Below are positions 20,825-29,574 of a stretch of 64,000 bases of DNA, one piece after another. The translations under genes were made by a program, and so were the position numbers. The notes beneath the pieces are model-generated. The model did no database searches and was not told the DNA's origin. It was given only the letters and a program-made list of their open reading frames with translations. This DNA is from AP-15 sp963818695 (lineage in GTDB: Bacteria; Pseudomonadota; Alphaproteobacteria; ATCC43930; CGMCC-115725): NCBI GenBank assembly GCA_963818695.1, contig CAWFTG010000001.1:719902-783901 (forward strand), written 5' to 3'. The first letter of the stretch is position 1, and every line of letters begins with the position of its first letter.

Positions 20825-21697
20825 ATGCCGATTCAGCTGATCGCCGGCCTGCACGAGCTGACGCCGCGCTACGACGGCTTTATTCTCGACCTTTGGGGCG
20901 TGATCCATGACGGGGTCGCTCCGATCCCCGGAGCCATCGACTGCCTGGACTCGCTGATCTATTCCGGCAAGCAAATCGTGCTGCTCTCCAATGCGCCGAG
21001 ACGGGCAGATGACGTCGTACGGCGCATCACTGCGGTCGGTGTTCCGTCGGGGCTGTACCATCACGTCATGTCGTCGGGCGAGGAAGCCTGGCAGTGCCTC
21101 AAGCGGCGCGGCGATCCGTTTTATGCCGCGCTGGGCCGGCGATGCCTGCATATCGGCTCCGAGCGCGACCTGGAGATCCGGGAGGGCCTCGATCTTGAAT
21201 ATGTCGATGCTCCTGAGGAAGCTCAGTTCATCCTCAATACCGGGCCGGCGGGGTGGGACGACCGAATCGAGGATTACGAACCGCTATTGCGAAGTGCGCT
21301 CAGCCGCGCTCTGCCGATGGTGTGCGCCAACCCCGATCTCGTCGTGATGCGCGGCAGCACCCTTCACCTTTGCGCCGGCGCATTGGCCAAATGGTATGAA
21401 GAGGCGGGAGGTCGCGTTCGCTGGCACGGTAAGCCGTTCCGTTCGGTCTACGATGCCTGCCTCCGCCTTCTCGGCATCGAGGACCGCTCGCGCATACTCG
21501 CCGTCGGCGACAGTCTACGGACCGACATTGCCGGCGCGGCCGGAGCGGAAATTGACAGCCTGCTGATCGCCGGCGGCATCCATGCCGAAGAATTCGGCAC
21601 AACGGGCGAGCGAATACCCGATCTCCGGCGCGTCGAAGCCGCGCTGCGCGAAAGCGGGTATGATCCGGTCGGTGTTGCCTGGAGCCTCTGCTGGTAG
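20825..21697 (+). CDS. TIGR01459 family HAD-type hydrolase
   Basis: 290 residues of the NagD-like class IIA HAD phosphatases. Motif I is DLWGVIHDG (residues 21-29), with the usual second aspartate replaced by tryptophan-glycine as in this subfamily. Motif II is LLSNAPRR, and the late GDSLRTDIAGA carries the acidic metal ligand. The subfamily is typical of alphaproteobacteria; no substrate is known. Start ATG 20825 has no strong ribosome site. It converges on a small conserved hypothetical gene. Confidence 0.85.
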   Translation: MPIQLIAGLHELTPRYDGFILDLWGVIHDGVAPIPGAIDCLDSLIYSGKQIVLLSNAPRRADDVVRRITAVGVPSGLYHHVMSSGEEAWQCLKRRGDPFYAALGRRCLHIGSERDLEIREGLDLEYVDAPEEAQFILNTGPAGWDDRIEDYEPLLRSALSRALPMVCANPDLVVMRGSTLHLCAGALAKWYEEAGGRVRWHGKPFRSVYDACLRLLGIEDRSRILAVGDSLRTDIAGAAGAEIDSLLIAGGIHAEEFGTTGERIPDLRRVEAALRESGYDPVGVAWSLCW

Positions 21698-21704
21698 CGG
21701 AACT

Positions 21705-22043
21705 TCAGTGACCGCTTTTGTGAAATATTGTCTCCCGCAGCCCTGTTGCGTAGTCGAGACCGAGCGACGTCACGACCGCTCCATGCGGGTACATCGAGCG
21801 GATCAAGCCTTTACGCTCCAGCGCCACCCAGACGGCGGGATTGCGCATCCCGCTGGCGTCACGGGTCGCAACCACGGTGTCGCCGAGGTGAAAATGATCG
21901 CCATGCGGATCGGGCGGACGCACTATGATGCCCGATTCTTCCGCCGGCCGGGAATAGGCGGGCAGACGGGCCAGCTCCTGCAGCAGAGCCAGGGTCTTGA
22001 GCTGCAGGGCATTGAGGCCGAGCGGGTTTCTCTTGGGCGGCAT
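21705..22043 (-). CDS. Conserved hypothetical protein, 112 aa
   Basis: Begins MPPKRNPLGLNALQLKTLALL, a helical N-terminus. It continues into a compact domain with PHGDHFHLGDTVVATRDASG and ends in HKSGH. I recognise the general pattern from alphaproteobacterial genomes but no function is known. There is no signal peptide or membrane segment. It lies 7 bases from the stop of the convergent HAD gene and 69 bases downstream of the endonuclease-like gene on the same strand. Confidence 0.7.
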   Translation of the reverse strand: MPPKRNPLGLNALQLKTLALLQELARLPAYSRPAEESGIIVRPPDPHGDHFHLGDTVVATRDASGMRNPAVWVALERKGLIRSMYPHGAVVTSLGLDYATGLRETIFHKSGH

Positions 22044-22112
22044 GCCGGTTGATTAGACCCGGCCGTTGGCCGATGCAACGCCAAGAGCAATAGGAGCCAC
22101 GGCGCGCCGGCG

Positions 22113-23015
22113 TCAGGACAGCCGGATCTGTGCCTTTTCCTTGTTGACCGCCGCTCTCGACCGGCGCCGCGACAAGCCGGACCGTTCGCGCCGCCATGCC
22201 GCGTGGCCGTCCCAGCACAAACTGCCGACGAGCGGCAAGTGGTCGGAAGCGAGGCGGGCAAGTGGGCTGCGGTAGACCTCGACGTCGCGGAGTACCGCCG
22301 GCCCGTCGGCATAAATCCGGTCGAGCGCCAGCACCGGCATCCAGGACGGAAAGGTGCGCTCGGCGGCGCTCGGGCCGAGCTGTCGGTCGAACGCCCGGAT
22401 GGCGCCGCTTCGGCCGCGCCACTCGTTCAAATCGCCCATCAGCAACACCGCTTCCGCCTCGCGCCGGTGCGGCGGCAAGCTTCCGGCGAGCGCACTCACC
22501 AACCGATTTGCCTGTAGCCGCCGCTCCGCGGCACGCAGACCGAAATGCGTCGCGATGACGCGCAGCACCCGATCGCCGAACAAGAGATCGGCATCGATTG
22601 CGCCGCGGGGTTCCCAGCCACCGACAGTGAGATCGATCGAGCGGGCGGTCAGCACCGGAAAACGGGTGAGAATGGCGTTGCCGAAACGCCCGCACTGGTC
22701 ACGGACGCCGCCTCCGAGAACGGCCCGGCACCCAGTCGCCTCACCGAGATAAGCCCATTGATCGGCATGCCGCCCGGTGCCGCGTCGGGCATCGACTTCC
22801 TGAAGGCAGGCGATGTCCGCGTCGATTTCACGCAGTACGGCGGCCACTCGCCCGGGGTCATACCGCCGGTCGACCCCGACGCAGGTATGAATGTTGTAGG
22901 TCGCGACTCGAACCGAGAGGCCGTCCCCAGGCCCAATGGATTGCGGTCGAATGCCGGCGCGGTTGTCGATTCCCGCCCGCCCGCGGGCTTGGGCGTCCAA
23001 TAACGATTGAAGCAC
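22113..23015 (-). CDS. Endonuclease/exonuclease/phosphatase family protein
   Basis: 300 residues of the DNase I-like fold. Signature pieces in order: RVATYNIHTCVG, IACLQEVDAR (catalytic glutamate), LLMGDLNEW (Asp/Asn pair) and SDHLPLVG (Asp/His). The C-terminal 25 residues are strongly basic. Members cleave phosphodiesters in nucleic acids or lipids; the substrate here is not evident. The true start may be the GTG at VRVATYN, as the first 34 residues show no domain. Confidence 0.82.
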   Translation of the reverse strand: MLQSLLDAQARGRAGIDNRAGIRPQSIGPGDGLSVRVATYNIHTCVGVDRRYDPGRVAAVLREIDADIACLQEVDARRGTGRHADQWAYLGEATGCRAVLGGGVRDQCGRFGNAILTRFPVLTARSIDLTVGGWEPRGAIDADLLFGDRVLRVIATHFGLRAAERRLQANRLVSALAGSLPPHRREAEAVLLMGDLNEWRGRSGAIRAFDRQLGPSAAERTFPSWMPVLALDRIYADGPAVLRDVEVYRSPLARLASDHLPLVGSLCWDGHAAWRRERSGLSRRRSRAAVNKEKAQIRLS

Positions 23016-23032
23016 GTTCTACAAACTCGTCA

Positions 23033-23173
23033 TCAGTGGCAACTCGGTACAAGGAACTCCTCGGCGCGCTGGATATGGCGCGCCGCGACGATGGCGGCGA
23101 GAGGGTCACGGTCGCTATGGCAAACCGCCCGTCCAAAAACTGCCCGGCAGGCAGGGCAACCAAGGCTGTCCAT
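23033..23173 (-). CDS. Possible 46-aa protein with a CPAC motif
   Basis: An ATG at 23173 opens a 46-codon frame starting MDSLGCPACRAVFGRA and ending SCH. It fills the gap between the PanE-like gene (23196) and the endonuclease-like gene (23015), all on the same strand. Codon choice matches the neighbours. There is no clear ribosome site and I know no homologue. Confidence 0.25.
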   Translation of the reverse strand: MDSLGCPACRAVFGRAVCHSDRDPLAAIVAARHIQRAEEFLVPSCH

Positions 23174-23195
23174 GAGATAGGTTCCGGCCGAGCCT

Positions 23196-24152
23196 TTAGT
23201 GTCGCGCGGCAAGCCGGCGTTCGTGGACCTGGAGATGGCAAACCGCGGTCCGCAGCAGCGGTGCGTCAATTCCTTTGGCGCGGGCACGGCGCAACATGTC
23301 GCCAAGAACCTGAGCACCCTCGGTGTGCAAACCGGCCTCGAGGTCGCGCCGCATAGACGCGCTGAAATCGCTGCCCCGCTCGGTCAACATCGCGCGACAT
23401 TGTTCTCGATGTTGCTTGCGCGGCGGGAAACCGGAGGCAGTCGCTACCGCTTCGCATTCCGCCAGCAGCTCGAGCATCAGGCTCTCACCCTCGTCGGCGG
23501 CCAGGACGTCGCCGACGGACCCGCGCATCAGGCAGTTTATGCCGGCCAGGGAGCTGATCATGACGAACTTCTCCCACATATCGAGCAAGATGTTGACGCT
23601 TATCGATGCGTTGACCGGCGTCGCGGCAAAGGCTCCGGCGATCGCCTCGACCCGGCGGCTGACTGCGCCCGAGCGCTCGCCGAATGCGATGCCGTGCACG
23701 CGGTTCAGATGGCGAATCGTGCCCTCCGCGGTCAAGCTCGCCGCGATGTAGGCGACGCCGCCCAAGACGCGCTCGGGGCCGAAAACTGCGTCGAGCCCGT
23801 CGAGATGCCGCAGGCCGTTGAGCACTGGCAAAATTGGCGTTCCGGGCCCCACTGCCGGCCGAATGCTTGCGATCGCTTGCCCGAGATCATAGGCCTTTGC
23901 CGTCAACAGAACGATGTCGAAGATCCCGTTGAGGGTATCGGCAGTCGCGACTTTCACAGGCAGCCGCACATCCCCCATCGGGCTTTCAATGACGAGCCCG
24001 CGCTCGCCGAGTGCCGCGGCGCGGGCAGGACGCACGAGAAACGTCACATCCGCATTGGCCTCCGCGAGACGGCCGCCAAAATACCCACCAACCGCCCCGG
24101 CCCCGAGCACCAGAAAGCGCGGCCCGGCTAGGCTTACCCCGGGGAGGCTCAC
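23196..24152 (-). CDS. Ketopantoate reductase (ApbA/PanE) family protein
   Basis: 318 residues. The N-terminal Rossmann motif LGAGAVGGYFGGRLAEA binds NADPH. LLTAKAYDLGQA and LPVLNGLRHLD line the family active site, and the C-terminal helical domain carries NILLDMWEKFVMISSLAGINC with the catalytic lysine. The family reduces 2-dehydropantoate to pantoate in CoA synthesis, but many members act on other 2-oxoacids. With two other relatives in this window, assignment as panE is not safe. Its start is 5 bases from the stop of the S41 gene on the same strand. Confidence 0.82.
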   Translation of the reverse strand: MSLPGVSLAGPRFLVLGAGAVGGYFGGRLAEANADVTFLVRPARAAALGERGLVIESPMGDVRLPVKVATADTLNGIFDIVLLTAKAYDLGQAIASIRPAVGPGTPILPVLNGLRHLDGLDAVFGPERVLGGVAYIAASLTAEGTIRHLNRVHGIAFGERSGAVSRRVEAIAGAFAATPVNASISVNILLDMWEKFVMISSLAGINCLMRGSVGDVLAADEGESLMLELLAECEAVATASGFPPRKQHREQCRAMLTERGSDFSASMRRDLEAGLHTEGAQVLGDMLRRARAKGIDAPLLRTAVCHLQVHERRLAARH

Positions 24153-24157
24153 GCCCG

Positions 24158-25489
24158 CTACCCCGCGCGGCCGCTGACCAGCGCCAACCCGCGCAGCACG
24201 TCTGCGGCTTCGCTGAGCTGCTCGTCAGCAGCCGATCCAATGTCGGCGGTCGCGAGCGAAGGAGCGGGCTCCGATGCCATTGTATCGCTTGACCCCGGAA
24301 CTGCTTTACCGCGGGAATGCTTCGCGCCGGCGGGCACCGGGTCGGTATTCTTTAGAGCGCCGCGCAGATCAGACTCGCGCAGCCGGTCTCCCTGCGCAAG
24401 TTTCGCCAGCTTCAACGGCATTACCGTGAGGTCGGGAGTGAGGCCTTTGCCCTGAATTCTTTGGCCGCTGGGCGTCAAGAACCGGGCGGTGGTGAGCCGG
24501 ATGGCGCCGTTTCCCTGAAGCGGGATCAGGCTTTCGATCGAGGCCTCGCCAAAGCTCCTCGTACCGACCAGCACCGCTCGCCGATTGTCCTGCAGGGCAG
24601 CGGCGACAAGCTCTGCCTCCCTCGCCGTCCCCCCGTTGATCAGGAGAACGATCGGCACCCCTTGAGCAATATCGCCGGGAGTGGCGCTGATCCGCTTGAG
24701 GCTGCCGGGTTTGCGGCCCTTGACGACAGCAATGTCGCCTTTGTCGAGGAAGGTATCGGCTACCGCGACAGCGGCCTCGAAGGCGCCGCCGGGATTGTTT
24801 CGCAGATCGAGGATAAAGCCGATCACCTTGTTGCCGGCCTGTTGCCGCAAATTCTGCACCGTATTGGTGAGCGCCGCCGGGGTTGCGGGGTCGAAGCCGG
24901 CGACCCGGAGATAGAGGATATTTCCTGCCTCAATGCGACCGGCCACCGTCTGGAGCTTGTAGCGCTCGCGCTTGGCCGTGACGTTGATGGGCCCGCGATT
25001 GTCGCGCCGTAGGCTTAGTTCGACTGCGCTGCCAGCCGGGCCCCGCAGCTTCTGCTCGGCCTCGCCGAGGGTCAGGTCGTAAGTCGGATCCTTGTCGATC
25101 GCGTAGATCAAGTCTCCCGGCTTGATCCCGGCCTGCGCCGCCGGCGAGCCGTCCTGGGGGGTGATCACCTTTAGCTGCCCGTTTTCGAGCGTCACTACCA
25201 GCCCGAGGCTCGCCTGGTCGTCATTGGCCGGCGTCTGCATCGCCCGGTATGCAGCTTCGCTTATGTAGGCCGAGCGGGCATCAAGCCCGGACAACATCCC
25301 GGCGATCGCGGCACCGATCAGCTTTCCTTCACCAACCGGTTCGACCGCATCTTGGCGGATGCGGTCATAGACTTCACTGAACAGGTTCAGCTGCTCGTAG
25401 CCGCCCCCCTTGCCGCTTTTCGCCTGCGACAGTGCCGGACCCGCCGCAAGCAGCGCGCCCACGACGAGCGCCGTCACCAACTTCCGCAT
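24158..25489 (-). CDS. S41 (C-terminal processing peptidase) family protein lacking the catalytic Ser and Lys
   Basis: 443 residues from ATG 25489, chosen for GGAG upstream and a clean signal peptide (RKLVTALVVGALLAAGPALSQA), so exported. The layout is that of CtpA/Prc: an N-terminal cap, a PDZ domain around 95-165 (SPAAQAGIKPGDLIYAI), then the S41 core with FILDLRNNPGG at 226-235. Where family members have G-[ST]-A-S-A-S-E with the nucleophile serine, this protein reads GTAREAE. The general-base lysine of F-G-K-G is replaced in SFGEAS. Both catalytic residues thus appear lost while the fold is kept, so a binding or scaffold role is likely. It is divergent from hss. Confidence 0.85.
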   Translation of the reverse strand: MRKLVTALVVGALLAAGPALSQAKSGKGGGYEQLNLFSEVYDRIRQDAVEPVGEGKLIGAAIAGMLSGLDARSAYISEAAYRAMQTPANDDQASLGLVVTLENGQLKVITPQDGSPAAQAGIKPGDLIYAIDKDPTYDLTLGEAEQKLRGPAGSAVELSLRRDNRGPINVTAKRERYKLQTVAGRIEAGNILYLRVAGFDPATPAALTNTVQNLRQQAGNKVIGFILDLRNNPGGAFEAAVAVADTFLDKGDIAVVKGRKPGSLKRISATPGDIAQGVPIVLLINGGTAREAELVAAALQDNRRAVLVGTRSFGEASIESLIPLQGNGAIRLTTARFLTPSGQRIQGKGLTPDLTVMPLKLAKLAQGDRLRESDLRGALKNTDPVPAGAKHSRGKAVPGSSDTMASEPAPSLATADIGSAADEQLSEAADVLRGLALVSGRAG

Positions 25490-25602
25490 TCGCCCCAATC
25501 TCCAGATTAGCGGCCGCACATTAGCCCAGGTGCGGGCGGTTGCAATCCTCTCACCGATCGACGAGGTTAGCGGCTCAGGTGTCCCGATCAGCCTCGACTG
25601 CC

Positions 25603-27019
25603 ATGCTCGACAAGAAGCACGTCGCCTTCCCCGGCCGCCTCGTCATCGTCGGCTTCGGGAGCATAGGGCAAGGCGTCTTGCCGCTGTTGCTGCGGCATCT
25701 GGAAATCGCCGCAGACCGGATCACGATCATCACCGCCGAGGCACGCGGACACGATGTCGCAGCCGAGTACGGGATCCGTTTCATCGAAACCGCGCTGACC
25801 CGCAGCAACTACCGCGCGCTGCTCCAACCGCGGCTCGGCAGAGACGATTTTCTCCTCAACGTCTCGGTCGACGTGTCTAGCGTGGCGCTGATCGAATTAT
25901 GCCAGGAACTCGGCGCTCTCTATCTCGACACCTGCATCGAGCCGTGGCCGGGCGGCTACACCGATCCAAGCCTGCCGCCTTCGGCGCGGTCTAATTATGC
26001 CCTGCGCGAGAGCGCCTTGGCGCTTCGTGTCCGTTATCCCCGTGGCCCGACTGCGGTGCTGACCCACGGCGCCAACCCCGGTCTGGTATCGCATTTCGTG
26101 AAACAGGCCCTGATTGATCTGGCGAGGAATGCCGGTTTGCAGGATGCGGTCCCGGCTACCCGCGCCGAGTGGGCCCGACTTGCCGAGACGCTCGGCGTCA
26201 AGGCGATACATATCGCCGAGCGCGATACGCAAGTCTCCACCATGCCCAAGCAGCCGGGTGAATTCGTCAATACCTGGTCGATCGACGGGTTCGTCAGTGA
26301 AGGCTCACAGCCAGCCGAGCTCGGCTGGGGAACACACGAGCGGCATTTCCCGTCGGATGGCCGCCGCCACGACTTTGGTTCGGGCGCAGCGATATACCTG
26401 CTGCGGCCGGGAGCGGTAACTCGCGTGCGCAGCTGGACCCCACTCGAGGGGCCCTATCACGGGTTTCTGATCACCCATGGCGAATCGATCTCAATTGCCG
26501 ATTATCTGACGGTCAGGGACGGCGGCTCGGTCCGCCACCGGCCGACCTGTCACTATGCCTATCATCCCTGCGACGACGCGGTGCTGAGCCTGCATGAGTT
26601 CGCTGGAAAGAGTTTTCAGCTGCAGTCGCGCAAGCGGCTGATGATGGAGGAAATCGCCGAGGGGATCGACGAACTCGGGGTGCTCCTGATGGGGCAGGCC
26701 AAAGGTGTCTATTGGTACGGCTCGCGCCTGTCGATCGCGCGAAGCGCGGCGCGTGGCACCGCACAATAATGCCACCTCGCTGCAGGTCACCGCGGCGGTT
26801 CTGGGGGGAATGATCTGGGCGATCGAGCGGCCGCGGCAGGGGATCGTCGAGCCCGAAGAGATGGATTTCGAGCGCGTTCTCCAAATCGCGAGGCCGTATC
26901 TTGGGGATATCGTCGGTGTTTATGGCGATTGGACCCCGCTCGAGGGCCGCGAGCGGCTGTTTCCGGAAGATCTGGACCGCGATGACCCGTGGCAGTTCAA
27001 GAACATCCGAGTCGCCTGA
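25603..27019 (+). CDS. hss: Homospermidine synthase, one frameshift near 26745
   Basis: NAD-dependent enzyme that makes sym-homospermidine from putrescine, typical of alphaproteobacterial polyamine metabolism. Start ATG 25603 gives MLDKKHVAFPGRLVIVGFGS with the Rossmann glycines just inside. HGANPGLVSHFVKQAL and WTPLEGPYHGFLITHGE are family segments. Near 26745, after YWYGSRLSIA, homology continues in the next frame (EARRVAPHNNATSLQVTAAV) to the stop at 27019, giving about 472 residues, the expected length. One extra base explains it. Confidence 0.92.
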
Positions 27020-27224
27020 CGCATCAGGTGCGCATCGCTCGGCGTGGCTGGCGGCGCTCCTGCTCTACGGGCTCGCGGCCAGCGGCGACTTCGCCTATCA
27101 CCTGATCGAACATCTGCATACCGGCAAACAGGCAATTGGAGTCTCGGAAGTCCTGGTCGCCTTCTCGGCAGCGGTGTTCTGGCCAGTCGACCTGATCGCA
27201 ATGTCGCTGCTGGCGGCGCGCTGA
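26982..27224 (+). CDS. Small membrane protein with WPxDL motif
   Basis: A frame overlapping the end of hss reads from ATG 26982 to TGA 27224, about 80 residues. The first 25 are polar; then come a membrane helix (WLAALLLYGLAA), a His-rich turn (AYHLIEHLHTG) and a second hydrophobic segment with VFWPVDLIAM. The same pattern of helix, histidines and WPxDL occurs in the protein at 27839-28252. Function is unknown. The start is uncertain because the N-terminal part overlaps hss. Confidence 0.5.
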   Translation: MTRGSSRTSESPDASGAHRSAWLAALLLYGLAASGDFAYHLIEHLHTGKQAIGVSEVLVAFSAAVFWPVDLIAMSLLAAR

Positions 27225-27269
27225 GCCCGCGCTTTCCGAGCCGACCTGAGCTAGCTGCGTGGTGCTCGG

Positions 27270-27728
27270 CTAGAATGTGCCGGCGGAACAGAAATGCCAG
27301 CTGCCGCCGTTCTCGCCGTAAAGCAGTGCCAGGCGTTGATCCCCGGAATGGGCGACGACGACCTTGAACCGTTGACCGGTACAGGACGATGCGGGGGTTT
27401 CCGGTTTTGGCATCTTCTTCGCCGCGGCGCAGGTCGCGGCGGCTTCCGGCAGGCTCGACGGGGCGGCAGCGACCCGCTTGCCGGCTGAGGTTACGTAATA
27501 GTCGGATGGGTTTCCTTGCTTGACCTCGGTGCGCAACTCGAGGCGCCCATTGCGTGATTTGTACATACCGGCCTGCTGCTCGCCATCAGGCATGCCCTCT
27601 GGGAGCGGGCGGAAACTGATTGCAGAGCAAGCGGGCGCCGCCTTGCCCTGCGCCCGGGTCGCCGCCTCGGCCGGGAAAGCGGCCCAGGCGAGTGCAAAGC
27701 CGATCGCAACTATGATCGTTGTTTGCAT
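27270..27728 (-). CDS. Secreted hypothetical protein, 152 aa
   Basis: Signal peptide MQTTIIVAIGFALAWAAFPAEAA precedes a soluble domain with four cysteines (PACSAIS, ATCAAAKK, SSCTGQR, HFCSAG), suggesting two disulfides in the periplasm. It ends WHFCSAGTF. I recognise no named domain. It converges on the small membrane protein at 26982-27224. Confidence 0.65.
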   Translation of the reverse strand: MQTTIIVAIGFALAWAAFPAEAATRAQGKAAPACSAISFRPLPEGMPDGEQQAGMYKSRNGRLELRTEVKQGNPSDYYVTSAGKRVAAAPSSLPEAAATCAAAKKMPKPETPASSCTGQRFKVVVAHSGDQRLALLYGENGGSWHFCSAGTF

Positions 27729-27838
27729 TGTAGTCTTCCCCCCTGTCGCAAAGCTCTCGCTTATACCCGGCAGCCGACTAGGAAGGAAGTAAAGTTAACA
27801 ACGACGGAACCGGCTCGTCCCTTAGCGGCAGAGTTCGG

Positions 27839-28252
27839 TCAACCGAGTTCGATCAAGGTTTTCATCAGGTCGGCCGGCCAGACCAGGCTCAGCGGAGCGC
27901 TCGTCAACGCCTCACTCGACGGGTTGCTGCCGTTTGGCAAGCCGACCATGTGGTGACTGAAATGCGCCAGTACTCCGGCAAGATAAATGCCGGTAACCCA
28001 TTTCCATGCGTGCTGATGCTGACGCGATCGGCTCCGTTTCGGTGCAGCAAACGCAAAGACCCGGCGTCCATATTTCGGCAAACCCGGAGGCCCGATCATA
28101 ATCTCACCCACGCCTTCACAGTCTTCGTTGACGTCGTTCGCGAAAGCCAGCCGTGCTATCCCGCAAAACGGGAGAGAGTCGAGTGAAAGCCTCGCGTACG
28201 ACTGCCGATCATACTCATTTTTAGCGATCGCGTCACGGCTCTGCATAGTCAT
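27839..28252 (-). CDS. Membrane protein with C-terminal WPxDL segment, coupled to TauE gene
   Basis: 137 residues. Its ATG overlaps the TGA of the upstream TauE/SafE gene (ATGA), so the start is supported by coupling. The N-terminal 85 residues are polar. The C-terminal 50 hold a hydrophobic helix (WVTGIYLAGVLAHFSHHMVG) and PLSLVWPADLMKTL, resembling the small membrane protein at 26982-27224. No function can be named. The interval 27729-27838 before it holds nothing recognisable. Confidence 0.5.
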   Translation of the reverse strand: MTMQSRDAIAKNEYDRQSYARLSLDSLPFCGIARLAFANDVNEDCEGVGEIMIGPPGLPKYGRRVFAFAAPKRSRSRQHQHAWKWVTGIYLAGVLAHFSHHMVGLPNGSNPSSEALTSAPLSLVWPADLMKTLIELG

Positions 28253-29055
28253 TTAACGATCTCTGTCGGCCGCCCGAGATTTTCATGATTGCGAGTGACA
28301 AGACCGAAGCTCGCGGCGGCGATCGTATAAAGCCCCGCGACGGTGAGCAGCGCGATCGCCAGAATGGCAAAGCCGCTGCTGCCGAGACGATCGCCGATCG
28401 GCCTCCCGGCAAGGCCGCCGAATAAGGCAAAGGGCGCCAAGATGCCGGCAATCACCCAGGTGGGATCAGGGATTCCGACGGTCGCGGCATGGGATACGAC
28501 TGTTGCCCCGTATGACAGCGCAAAGAATGCGAGAAGCGTCGCGCGCACGGTTTGCGCCGCCGTTCCGGCGAGCAACAGATAGATCAGCACCGGCGGACCG
28601 GCCATTCCAACCAGCGCGGTCGCAGCCCCCGCGACGGCCCCGGCGGCGAGGTCGCGAGTTTGTGTCATCCCGAAAGGCACCCAGGGTTGGCCGCCGCGAC
28701 GCTGGAACCCTGCCATTATCACCGCAAACGCAAGGATCATGGCGCCGGCCCCGAGCCGGACCAGCAGCGGGTCGGCGTAGCGGAATGCAAACAGCCCGAT
28801 CGGCAACCCGGCGAGACTGCCAACACTCAGGCGCAGCAACAGCGCCGGAGCGACGGTTCGCCGCAATCTCGAAACCACCGCGAGTGAGAGCGCTGTCGTG
28901 AGAATAATGGCGAGTTGAACAGCCTGCGCCGGATCGACCAGCAGCAGAAAGAGCGGAACCGCGAGCACGGCAAAACCAAACCCGCTTACCGCCTGCAGGA
29001 GTGCCGCGGCAAAGGTTGTCCCAGCCAGTCCGGCCCAGCCAAACAGGGTCATCAC
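28249..29055 (-). CDS. Sulfite exporter TauE/SafE family protein
   Basis: 268 residues with about eight hydrophobic segments in the two-fold repeated TauE pattern. Near the N-terminus LLQAVSGFGFAVLAVPL carries the family GxGG-like region, and AGAATALVGMAGPPVLIYLL is the matching piece in the second half. The family moves sulfite, sulfoacetate or other small organosulfur anions across the inner membrane; the substrate is unknown here. It is coupled with the WPxDL membrane protein gene downstream. Confidence 0.82.
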   Translation of the reverse strand: MMTLFGWAGLAGTTFAAALLQAVSGFGFAVLAVPLFLLLVDPAQAVQLAIILTTALSLAVVSRLRRTVAPALLLRLSVGSLAGLPIGLFAFRYADPLLVRLGAGAMILAFAVIMAGFQRRGGQPWVPFGMTQTRDLAAGAVAGAATALVGMAGPPVLIYLLLAGTAAQTVRATLLAFFALSYGATVVSHAATVGIPDPTWVIAGILAPFALFGGLAGRPIGDRLGSSGFAILAIALLTVAGLYTIAAASFGLVTRNHENLGRPTEIVK

Positions 29056-29124
29056 ATCGAGCTGTGGGGTTCCGGGTTGACTTCACCGAAACGGGGGGCC
29101 CCGGCCCGGCCGGTGTGGGGTTCC

Positions 29125-29466
29125 CTACGGCGTCTTATGAATCGAGGCGCCTCGACGCACCGGTGGCGCATCGTTACGCAGGGCAAATGCGCCTTCGACT
29201 GTTTCGATCCGATAGCCGCAACAAAAGCGGGCGACAAACGCATGGGCGAAAGCGGTGTCTTCGAAATAAAACGCGATCGCATCGTTGAGGACGCCGGCCA
29301 ACCCCGCGGGGGCCATCCCCCAGCCCTCGGCACCGCAGGTCTCGTCGAGCCAAGCATGCATGATCTCGATTTGGCGGCCCAGCCCATCGGGCGGCACGGC
29401 GATTCGAATTCGCACAGGAAACCGCCGTTCAGTCTGCTGACGCGCTTGGATCGAAGCCCGTGTCAT
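29125..29466 (-). CDS. Conserved hypothetical protein
   Basis: About 113 residues from MTRASIQARQQ (29466). The core RFPVRIRIAVPPDGLGRQIE, then WLDETCGAEGWGM and FYFEDTAFAHAFVARFCCGY, reads as one compact alpha/beta domain. I recall similar unnamed alphaproteobacterial proteins but no function. The frame is open to 29484. It lies 69 bases upstream of the TauE gene on the same strand. Confidence 0.6.
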   Translation of the reverse strand: MTRASIQARQQTERRFPVRIRIAVPPDGLGRQIEIMHAWLDETCGAEGWGMAPAGLAGVLNDAIAFYFEDTAFAHAFVARFCCGYRIETVEGAFALRNDAPPVRRGASIHKTP

Positions 29467-29574
29467 GCCGCGCCCTCTGTTCATGGTTCGTTCGAAACAT
29501 TACAGCACCGCAGCAACGCTGTCGAGGGACGGCGTATATTTCTGATCGCATGATGTTTCCGGTGAAGTCCGGAA

